Part shown: positions 1 through 5,202 of the stretch, one piece after another
Position numbering within the stretch: position 1 is the first letter of the stretch
Layout of the letters: each line of letters begins with the position of its first letter
Assembly: GCA_011321985.1 (NCBI GenBank)
Contig: DROB01000159.1
Span: 1 to 5,202, forward strand
Length of the DNA: 5,202 nucleotides
Direction: 5' to 3'
DNA from: Gammaproteobacteria bacterium
GTDB taxonomy: Bacteria; Pseudomonadota; Gammaproteobacteria; SZUA-229
Made by a program: the position numbers and the translations under genes
The notes under the pieces: generated by a model
The model's database searches: none
Seen by the model: only the letters and a program-made list of their open reading frames with translations
Told to the model about the DNA's origin: nothing

Positions 1-314
1 AAATCGCTGATATTATCGCCATCGGTGTCGATCAAAATCGTGCTGGTACCGATACTGAGTTCGAACACATCACTCAGGCCATCGTTATCATCATCCAGGT
101 CACAGGCATCACCCGCACCATCATTGTCGGTATCCAGCTGGTTGGCATTGGCATCAAATGGACAGTTATCAAGCGCATCCTGTATACCATCACCGTCAAA
201 ATCCGGAGGCTCACAGACATTGCCGACACCGTTTGAATCAGCATCTTCCTGACCCGGATTGCTGTCGGCAGGGCAATTGTCGTCACCATCCAGTACGCCA
301 TCTTCATCTCGATC
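1..314 (-). repeat. Thrombospondin type 3 calcium-binding repeats in the cytochrome gene
   Basis: From residue 878 the protein reads as acidic repeats of the DxDxDGxxD type: DEDGVLDGDDNCP, then DFDGDGIQDALDNCP, DTDNDGAGDACDLDDDND and DTDGDNISD at the edge. Cysteines follow the family's N-C-P and D/N-x-C pattern (first Cys at residue 891). In known type 3 repeats the Asp/Asn side chains wrap calcium and the cysteines form disulfides, giving a rigid stalk outside the cell. The array is still going at the left edge, so its full length is unknown. Base-level repetition is moderate. Confidence 0.9.
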
Positions 315-2945
315 TATGCCCAGGCGTAGACCGGAGCCTACGGGCACTGCTGTATAGGTCACTTCCTGACCTGCCGTTAAAGCAATATTACGAATATTTA
401 ACGCACTCATTAAATTATCCGATGCCTTATCCAGTTTGAAATTGCCCCCTGCCAGCAGATGCGCGCCACGTGACTCACCCGCTATCGTCATTTTAACGAT
501 AAGGTCAGAATCACCAGCGAGTGCTTCTGTGATCAACAGATTAATGCGGTCCTGGGTCGCTGTCGTTCCGGTTCCAGATAGAGTGACCTGCTGCCCCACT
601 ATCGGCTTTAGATTTGAATCAAAAGCAAACATGAACTGTACCATCTGCTTCCGCAGTACCGTCGGATCGGCACCAGACAGAGAGAAATTAAAAAGTGATG
701 CATTATGAAAGCGCTCAAGCGTATCCACAGCACCATCGTGTGTGTAACCGAAACCACGGATCTGATCACCTTGATGAGCATTATTGCCGCTGTTGTCAAA
801 AGGGATATCAGCCATACCAAACATGCCGACTTTTTCATACATGTTCCGAAGCTGAGGGACTTTCAGATCCTGCAACGCACCTTCAAAACTCATCAGTCCC
901 GCTGTACCGAAGAAGCCGGATGCCGGATTCAGAGTATGACAGCCATTGCAGTTTGTTATGGTATCGCTATTGAACGGCCCCATAAAATAATCCCTGCCGG
1001 CCTGTTGATCAGCCGTTAATGAATCATCCAGTGCCCGGATCGGATTCGGTGGTGGCGTAACCTGAAGCATAAAATCAGTGTAAGCCTGCATCTGAGCGGC
1101 ACTCAGTGGTCCCGATCGACCGAGCAAGCCAGCAAAAGCGACATTGAATGTTTTGAACGCCAGATCTTCATCCAGTGCGTCACCACCACTGTTCGCACCA
1201 CTACGATCACCACGCCAGTGCATCGGACCATGATTAGCCATACCGCGTAAGGTCTGTGTGATCATCGGGCCTTTCATAGGATGAAAAGGGGCACCACCAC
1301 CGAAGATGATCGGATTATTATTCGTGATTACTGCACCGTCAGGATCACCCAGATCCCATGCCAGTTCATCCTTATCTCCTTCGATATGACAACTCGCGCA
1401 GGAGGCTTCGCCGTTACTCGATGTCTGCTGCGCATCATATAAAAACTGACGACCCGCTATCACACTCGGCGGTTCGGGGTTATGTAAACCAGTATGCATT
1501 ATCTCTGTCGCACTGACCGTATCGATAACAGAGATGGCGTTATCAAAACGTGTCGTAACGTAGAGGCGGTTATTGCTTTCATCGAGGAGCAGACCATCCG
1601 GTCCACCCGCAGTCAAACTGATATGGTTAGCTGAATCGGGTGTAAAACTGTTATTCTCGAGCGTCACCGTATTGAATACACCGACTTTCCCCGACCCTTT
1701 TGCGACGACATACAAAGTCGTACCATCAGCACTCACAGCGATACCTTTTGGTGTCGATAAAGAATTATCGCTGATACCAACGGGTGCGGGAGTTATGCTG
1801 TAATTGATATGTTTATTCAGATGGATGGGGCTGACCGTACCTGCAGCCGGATTGATCACCGTTATCCTGGCTTCATGCAGATGCCCCTGCACCGTCGTCG
1901 ATGCCGAACCGGTACCTTCGAACCGGACTTCATTAATCGCTTCGGTATTGGCGACATAGATCTTGCCCGAGACCGGGTTTACCGCCATGTTAAACAGGAC
2001 CGTACCGACCCCTGAAAATGAAGCTGTCTCGACAGGGACCAGCGCATTGGCATCGATCGCAAAAACATCTTTATCCGGCAGGTTGAATCGTACCAGGCTG
2101 GACCAGTCGGTACTTAATTCATCGACCCATTTTGTACCATTATATTTGACGATCAATCCCGTTTCCGGTGATTGTCGTGTACTGATAGTTTTAGGGTTAG
2201 GTGGAGGGAGTTTGCCGACACCGTTTACTTCTCCCGCTTTGATAAAACAGGGAACCGTGGTATCACTGTTGCAGACTACCTGTTCGTGCAATGTCGTGGT
2301 CTGATTACCGGATTTAAAGATAGCCGCATAGACCGTATTACCATCCGGTGAAACCGTTAAAGCTTTGGGCGTATCACCAAACAATGTAACGATCGCCACT
2401 CGATCACCACCCAGTGAGGTACCGGTATTGGTCGCATCGAATACCCATACATCAGCACGACCGATACCGGGTGTGGTCAGTTCACCCGGATTACCAGGAC
2501 TGGTATACGGGCTATTCTGCCCACGGTGTGCGGTAGTGATGAAAGCACGATTACCGCCGGCACCGGCAAAAACGATATCGGCTGGCTCATCACCGACCAG
2601 CAATGTTCTTATGACACGTGCGGGTGATGATGAAACATCGATGATACTAACCGAATCTGAAAGGTAGTTAACCACCCATACCTGATTGTTCGAATAAGCT
2701 GCAACAGCAACAGGTTCAAGTCCGACTGCAACAGACTCTGAATAAGTCGGTGAGCCATTGTTGACATCAAAAATTTCCAGCCGATTGTCCGGTGTATTAA
2801 CGACGAATAATTTCGTGCCATCTGGCGATTGCGCGATAGGACGTACCTGTCCACTTTCAAATGCAACAAATGTAGCGTGAGCAGTATTTAAGCCCAGATG
2901 AAAGACCAGCAAGAGTAACATCAGCCGTATTTTATTATTCATCAT
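1..2945 (-). CDS. Exported beta-propeller / di-heme cytochrome c peroxidase-like protein with thrombospondin type 3 repeats (C-terminus beyond window)
   Basis: The reverse strand reads open without a break from ATG at 2945 to the left edge: 981 codons and no stop. Residues 1-24 look like a Sec signal peptide: a short basic N-region, a Leu-rich core, and a likely cut after A-H-A. Residues about 36-476 hold about seven YVTN-like blades (for example SPDGTKLFVVN at 40-50, SADGTTLYVV at 405-414, NRLYVTTRFDNAISVIDT at 459-476). Residues about 495-770 resemble the di-heme CcpA/MauG family: AGRQFLYD before a first haem site CASCH (516-520), HWRGD (576-580), a second haem site CNGCH (666-670), KVPQLRN (695-701) and GYTHDG (733-738). 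Residues about 770-875 form an unidentified linker that seems beta-rich, followed by type 3 calcium repeats from 878. Family members use periplasmic or surface haem for peroxide reduction or for oxidising a partner protein; the substrate here is unknown. A second ATG at 2942 is an equally possible start. The missing C-terminus may hold an anchor or sorting signal. Confidence 0.93.
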   Translation of the reverse strand, partial: MMNNKIRLMLLLLVFHLGLNTAHATFVAFESGQVRPIAQSPDGTKLFVVNTPDNRLEIFDVNNGSPTYSESVAVGLEPVAVAAYSNNQVWVVNYLSDSVSIIDVSSSPARVIRTLLVGDEPADIVFAGAGGNRAFITTAHRGQNSPYTSPGNPGELTTPGIGRADVWVFDATNTGTSLGGDRVAIVTLFGDTPKALTVSPDGNTVYAAIFKSGNQTTTLHEQVVCNSDTTVPCFIKAGEVNGVGKLPPPNPKTISTRQSPETGLIVKYNGTKWVDELSTDWSSLVRFNLPDKDVFAIDANALVPVETASFSGVGTVLFNMAVNPVSGKIYVANTEAINEVRFEGTGSASTTVQGHLHEARITVINPAAGTVSPIHLNKHINYSITPAPVGISDNSLSTPKGIAVSADGTTLYVVAKGSGKVGVFNTVTLENNSFTPDSANHISLTAGGPDGLLLDESNNRLYVTTRFDNAISVIDTVSATEIMHTGLHNPEPPSVIAGRQFLYDAQQTSSNGEASCASCHIEGDKDELAWDLGDPDGAVITNNNPIIFGGGAPFHPMKGPMITQTLRGMANHGPMHWRGDRSGANSGGDALDEDLAFKTFNVAFAGLLGRSGPLSAAQMQAYTDFMLQVTPPPNPIRALDDSLTADQQAGRDYFMGPFNSDTITNCNGCHTLNPASGFFGTAGLMSFEGALQDLKVPQLRNMYEKVGMFGMADIPFDNSGNNAHQGDQIRGFGYTHDGAVDTLERFHNASLFNFSLSGADPTVLRKQMVQFMFAFDSNLKPIVGQQVTLSGTGTTATQDRINLLITEALAGDSDLIVKMTIAGESRGAHLLAGGNFKLDKASDNLMSALNIRNIALTAGQEVTYTAVPVGSGLRLGIDRDEDGVLDGDDNCPADSNPGQEDADSNGVGNVCEPPDFDGDGIQDALDNCPFDANANQLDTDNDGAGDACDLDDDNDGLSDVFELSIGTSTILIDTDGDNISD
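936..950 (-). other. Second haem c attachment motif (CNGCH)
   Basis: Codons for C666-N-G-C669-H670 fit the CxxCH rule for covalent haem c, with the His as proximal ligand. The motif is followed about 25 residues later by KVPQLRN, the stretch that in di-heme peroxidases follows the low-potential/high-potential domain junction. It therefore corresponds to the C-terminal haem of the family. Confidence 0.85.
1386..1400 (-). other. First haem c attachment motif (CASCH)
   Basis: Codons for C516-A-S-C519-H520 form a CxxCH haem c site. It is preceded by AGRQFLYD and a short polar loop, the usual lead-in to the N-terminal (peroxidatic) haem of CcpA/MauG-like proteins. A Trp (W577 in HWRGD) lies 57 residues after the haem His. 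From memory of MauG, its inter-haem Trp lies at a similar distance from the first haem His, so W577 is a candidate for the same role. Confidence 0.85.
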
Positions 2946-2953
2946 CAATCAGT

Positions 2954-2960
2954 CCCCTCT
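2954..2960 (-). promoter_or_regulatory. Shine-Dalgarno site of the propeller-cytochrome gene
   Basis: On the minus strand AGAGGGG lies eight bases before ATG at 2945 (eleven before the alternative ATG at 2942). The purine run is a good match to the anti-Shine-Dalgarno sequence. It supports this start, and the signal peptide begins directly after it. Both ATGs are in frame and adjacent, so the choice changes the protein by only one Met. Confidence 0.75.
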
Positions 2961-2970
2961 TCTTTTTCCT

Positions 2971-3000
2971 TATATAGTGTCACTGTTGCAATGCCAGGAA
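2971..3000 (-). promoter_or_regulatory. Possible sigma-70 type promoter of the propeller-cytochrome gene (weak)
   Basis: On the minus strand a TATATA box (2976-2971) sits 18 bases after TTCCTG (3000-2995). It would give a transcript start near 2964, just upstream of the Shine-Dalgarno site, and so a very short leader. The -10 is reasonable but the -35 is poor. Other AT-rich boxes in 2990-3110 could serve equally well, so this is only a candidate. Confidence 0.25.
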
Positions 3001-3194
3001 AAATATAAAATCATCATTTCATTCAAACACATAAAGCAAAATAAAGCACTGACATGTTCATTCCAAAACAAGAAAGTGTAAAATATTTCGTCATTGGCAA
3101 TAAAAACAGGCTATAAATTAACCGGCTATAACGGCATGAAGTTAAAAGACAGTTCCCGTTGCAAAGCAGACTTCAAGAAATTAAAAGCGATTAA

Positions 3195-3292
3195 CCGCAG
3201 AGGTGCGGAGATGAAGAGTTATATTTTGTTAGCAGCACCTGCGGCGCTATTAACAAATCCAGGCTTTTCTCTGCGTCTCCGCGCCTCTGCGG
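3195..3292. repeat. Inverted-repeat element of the CTCTGCG/'SAEARRRRE' type
   Basis: A 24-base arm at 3195-3218 (begins CCGCAGAGG) pairs with 3269-3292 (contains TCTCCGCGCCTCTGCGG), with 21 of 24 positions complementary. The 50-base interior contains a further imperfect palindrome around CAGCACCTGCGGCGCT (3230-3253). The two arms could fold as one long stem with a small internal hairpin. From general knowledge, this CTCTGCGTCTCCGCG word recurs as a dispersed non-coding repeat in many environmental bacteria and is often mis-called as protein containing SAEARRRRE. The element carries no transposase and may be a non-autonomous mobile element. Confidence 0.7.
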
Positions 3293-3317
3293 AGAACAAG
3301 CTTTTGATTTTAAATTT

Positions 3318-3394
3318 TGTAGAAGGTCGGGCAGTGCTCACCCTACAGAAACTATTCAGAGGTTCCCTAACTGTAGGGTTATTTCGTGCCGGGC
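3318..3394. repeat. TGTAGGGT-type inverted repeat pair
   Basis: ACCCTACAG at 3340-3348 is an exact inverted match to CTGTAGGGT at 3371-3379, with a 22-base loop. The left copy looks like a decayed form of the palindromic repeat TGTAGGGT..GGGCA.TGCCC..ACCCTACA: TGTAG at 3318-3322 and CTACA at 3343-3347 flank GGGCAGTGC. The right copy keeps CTGTAGGGT and a distant GTGCCGGGC. I recognise the family from memory as a widespread dispersed repeat; its function is unknown. Confidence 0.55.
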
Positions 3395-3441
3395 AAAAAA
3401 ACAAATAATGAATGGTTTTATCTGTGTGTGATAATCTGCGC

Positions 3442-3474
3442 CAGGTGCCGCATCGCGGTGCAAACCGCTCCTAC
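3442..3474 (-). repeat. REP-like element, minus orientation
   Basis: On the minus strand it starts GTAGGAGCGG and forms a perfect 5-bp stem, GCGGT/ACCGC (3468-3464 with 3459-3455), closed by a TTGC loop and followed by GCGATGCGGC. A 5' GTAG/GGAG next to a short GC-rich stem is the hallmark of REP sequences, which in known systems are moved by REP-associated tyrosine transposases (RAYT). No such transposase is in the window. Confidence 0.65.
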
Positions 3475-3487
3475 GGGTTAGTCACCT

Positions 3488-3515
3488 GCAGGAGCGGAAT
3501 TTATTCCGCGAACAG
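3488..3515 (+). repeat. REP-like element, plus orientation
   Basis: It starts GCAGGAGCGG and forms a perfect 6-bp stem, GCGGAA/TTCCGC (3494-3499 with 3504-3509), with a TTTA loop. It faces the minus-strand REP-like element at 3442-3474 head to head; CCGCTCCT (3465-3472) pairs with AGGAGCGG (3490-3497). The pair resembles a BIME. It lies downstream of the right gene's stop and could stabilise or end its transcript. Confidence 0.65.
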
Positions 3516-3630
3516 GGGTTAAATAAAACGCACGAATCACATGTTGTCAACCAACACGGAAAGTCTGTTTCTAGCTGGTAGTAAACTTTTCATTAAGGGA
3601 TGTTTTTAACGATACACACTATATTTACAC

Positions 3631-3640
3631 GAACCGGTTC
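3631..3640. other. Perfect 10-base palindrome GAACCGGTTC
   Basis: This sequence sits 14 bases past the stop of the right gene. It is perfectly self-complementary, but no T tract follows on either strand, so it is not a standard terminator. It could be an operator-like site or chance. Confidence 0.3.
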
Positions 3641-3653
3641 AAGTGCTTACAGA

Positions 3654-5202
3654 TCAGGTACACATCAGTGCTTCATCATTCTCGTCATCTTCAGTCTCTT
3701 CCAGCATCTCCTCGGTCTCATCGATATTTTCAAATTCAGTCACATCCTGAATGGTATTGGTGAGCGTAACCACATCGCTCTGTATCTCTGGTATGAACAG
3801 TCCCGGAACCGATGTCGTCAGGAGATTAAGCTTATTTCCTGAGATAGATAAGTCGTAAGTGTACCCACTGGATGCAGTCAATGCGAGTGTTCCACTGCCG
3901 GAGGCAAAATTAATCGGATCAAAACTATCATCGATATTACCGGTGTAACCCGTCGAATTATCAACGATGACATTGAGTATGCCATCAAATAGTATATTGC
4001 CGGTTACCACCAGCTCATCATATTCCTGACCGATCAACAGCCCTGCTATCTCGATATTAAGAACTGAACTGCTAAGCAGTGTGAGATCACCATCGATGGT
4101 GAAAGTGCCCAGTGAAGCACCTGGATCGAATTCACCACCATTCATCATATTACCGGTAATCATGCCTGAGCCACTCAAGACTCCATCATTCTTGACATTT
4201 CCAATGACGTTACCGTTTATTATCATATTGCCGTTGAGATTATCTATCTGCACTCCGGTGGATGAAGTATTATTAACCACCCCATCGAATTGCGTAAGAG
4301 CAGTTGCACCGTCCTGTGTATACACGAAGTTATTCTGGACGGTCACGTCACCTGCAACAGTAAGACTACCCCCTGTGTTATTGATATCACTATCTGTTAC
4401 TAGATTATTAATATCAAATACTCCTCCTGATATCTGAATCGTACCACCGGTAATTAACGATGCTGTATCAATATCCACTCCAGCCTGCGGAACGAAACCT
4501 GTGCTCCAGTTATTAGCATTATTCCACTCCAGATCACCACCAAAGTTATCGAAGAATACGGAGTTATTGTTCTGGAATGTTATATCGTATTGGTTAGCAC
4601 CCTTGACAGGTAAAGCATAACCAACAGGGAATGTTACTTTATTGGTTCCAGTTATTGGTAATAAACCACCTGAAGTCATCACGATGAAGTTATCAGATAC
4701 GGAAGGACTAAAGCCACTATCGCTAACTGCAATAGTTCCATTTGCAATTATGTTACCGCTTACTGCGAGTTGATCGTATCCTGTACCGACCGTCGTGCCT
4801 TGTAACTCGATTTCCAGAATACCGTTTATACCCTGGATGTAATCACCATTAATTGTGAGTATCCCTGTAGCTCCTGTTCCACCTGGACGAACCGTTCCAT
4901 TTGTATTATCGACATTACCAACAAAAGTACCAGAGCCTTGCAAGATACTGCCCGCATCTAGATTAAGCACTTGTCCTAGATTCAAACTGCCTGTTTGTAT
5001 ATCGATAGTTGCGCCAGTATGATTATAGGTAAGATTGGCTCCGCTGCTTATAACAGAAATACCTGTTCCAGATGATTTAACAATGCTACCACCCGCATTA
5101 TTATTAAACACGCCTGACCCAGCATTTCGCGTAATCGTTCCATCATTCTGGAAATCAAAGGCATTGTTGTTATCAAATGTACTGCCGTTATTCAGCAACA
5201 GG
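3654..5202 (-). CDS. Secreted beta-helix repeat protein, probable two-partner or autotransporter-like adhesin (N-terminus beyond window)
   Basis: The minus strand is open from the right edge to TGA at 3656-3654. The TTG at 5198 sits within a run of Leu codons and is not a convincing start, so the gene very likely begins outside the window. Residue numbers count from that TTG. The protein is rich in Gly, Asn, Thr, Ile and Val, with short strand-turn units typical of a right-handed beta-helix. A module of about 70 residues occurs twice (86-160 and 341-412), with PGGTGATG/PGASLG and TIDGD/TINGD signatures of passenger-associated strand repeats. Between them is an EWNNANNWSTGFVP segment (224-237) of a type common in secreted repeat proteins. 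Residues 487-509 are strongly acidic, and the protein ends A-L-M-C-T with the only Cys seen. There is no C-terminal beta-barrel, which argues against a classical autotransporter. Exact role, partner and ligand are unknown. Confidence 0.88.
   Translation of the reverse strand, partial: LLLNNGSTFDNNNAFDFQNDGTITRNAGSGVFNNNAGGSIVKSSGTGISVISSGANLTYNHTGATIDIQTGSLNLGQVLNLDAGSILQGSGTFVGNVDNTNGTVRPGGTGATGILTINGDYIQGINGILEIELQGTTVGTGYDQLAVSGNIIANGTIAVSDSGFSPSVSDNFIVMTSGGLLPITGTNKVTFPVGYALPVKGANQYDITFQNNNSVFFDNFGGDLEWNNANNWSTGFVPQAGVDIDTASLITGGTIQISGGVFDINNLVTDSDINNTGGSLTVAGDVTVQNNFVYTQDGATALTQFDGVVNNTSSTGVQIDNLNGNMIINGNVIGNVKNDGVLSGSGMITGNMMNGGEFDPGASLGTFTIDGDLTLLSSSVLNIEIAGLLIGQEYDELVVTGNILFDGILNVIVDNSTGYTGNIDDSFDPINFASGSGTLALTASSGYTYDLSISGNKLNLLTTSVPGLFIPEIQSDVVTLTNTIQDVTEFENIDETEEMLEETEDDENDEALMCT
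3963..4178 (-). repeat. Beta-strand repeat module, copy 2
   Basis: Residues 341-412 read LSGSGMITGNM, then DPGASLGTFTIDGD, LNIEIAG, EYDELVVTGNI and DGILNV. They match copy 1 in order and spacing, with one or two small gaps, but the DNA has diverged well beyond recent duplication. Confidence 0.75.
4719..4943 (-). repeat. Beta-strand repeat module, copy 1
   Basis: Residues 86-160 of the right gene product read LQGSGTFVGNV, then PGGTGATGILTINGDY, LEIELQG, GYDQLAVSGNI and NGTIAV. This is the passenger-associated strand repeat pattern: oligomer turn, PG-turn, T-I-N-G-D, I-E-L, YDQL, V-x-G. It aligns over its full length with the copy at 3963-4178. Confidence 0.75.

Larger units (their letters stand above)
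2946..3653. other. Intergenic region with clustered inverted repeats
   Basis: About 700 bases separate the stop of the right gene from the start of the left gene. The part nearest the left gene (2946-3190) is AT-rich and holds its leader, plus a small direct repeat GGCTATAA at 3109-3116 and 3124-3131. Bases 3195-3510 hold three different inverted-repeat types in a row. Bases 3511-3653 show only a 10-base palindrome (3631-3640) and a 5-bp hairpin near 3542-3556. No protein gene with a ribosome site and sensible composition was found, and no stem with a T tract was seen after either gene. Confidence 0.8.

Noticed and set aside
1..3000. Many plus-strand and other-frame ORFs of 68-113 codons over the left gene
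   Set aside because: The minus frame is open over the whole stretch and carries recognisable domains. The others have low-complexity or His/Arg/Pro-rich shadow composition.
2975..3000. Sigma-54 promoter suggested by TGGC and TTGC on the minus strand
   Set aside because: The GG and GC elements are only about six bases apart, not the required spacing.
3094..3408. Open frames across the repeat zone on both strands (104 codons plus, 61 codons minus)
   Set aside because: They run through the inverted repeats. The minus one contains the F-S-A-E-A-R-R-R-R-E string, which is the usual translation of the CTCTGCG repeat. Neither has a good ribosome site.
3195..3515. CRISPR array
   Set aside because: The repeats are inverted pairs of three different sequences, without regular direct spacing or spacers.
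3542..3556. Hairpin TGTTG/CAACA as a terminator
   Set aside because: The stem is only five base pairs and no T tract follows on either strand.
3600..4437. Plus-strand ORFs at 3600-3842 and 4081-4437
   Set aside because: They lie antisense to the beta-helix gene, show no domain or ribosome site, and are rich in Pro/Ser/Thr as expected from reading its complement.
5196..5198. TTG at 5198 as the start of the right gene
   Set aside because: It lies in a Leu-Leu-Leu run with the frame still open to the edge. There is no room to see a ribosome site, and the protein has no signal peptide from there.

Overview
The window carries two large genes, both on the minus strand and both cut by a window edge. 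They are separated by about 700 bases of non-coding DNA packed with short inverted repeats. The left gene starts at 2945 and runs off the left edge (981 codons visible, no stop). The right gene enters from the right edge and stops at 3654 (at least 515 codons visible, no start). Every open frame on the plus strand is a shadow of these genes or lies in the repeats.

No taxonomic marker is present. The best guess is a Gram-negative, probably gammaproteobacterial, environmental organism. The reasons are an exported protein joining a beta-propeller, a di-heme cytochrome c peroxidase-like region and thrombospondin type 3 repeats; an autotransporter or two-partner-secretion type repeat protein; and REP-like elements that begin with GTAG/GCAG followed by GAGCGG.

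Region 1 to 2945 (minus): an exported multi-domain cytochrome. It has a signal peptide, about seven YVTN-like propeller blades, two CxxCH haem c sites in a MauG/CcpA-like arrangement, a linker domain, and calcium-binding type 3 repeats that continue past the left edge. A clear Shine-Dalgarno site lies upstream of the start.

Region 2946 to 3653: intergenic. It holds the left gene's leader and possible promoter, then three kinds of inverted repeat in a row: a 'SAEARRRRE' type CTCTGCG repeat pair, a TGTAGGGT repeat pair, and a head-to-head REP-like pair. No convincing protein gene or T-tailed terminator was seen.

Region 3654 to 5202 (minus): the C-terminal part of a secreted beta-helix protein built of Gly/Asn-rich strand repeats. 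It contains two diverged copies of a roughly 70-residue module and ends in an acidic tail with a lone cysteine next to last. There is no beta-barrel domain at the C-terminus.

Both products are predicted to lie outside the cytoplasm, possibly at the surface. The long repeat-filled gap suggests that they are separate transcription units. Nothing in the window ties them to one pathway.
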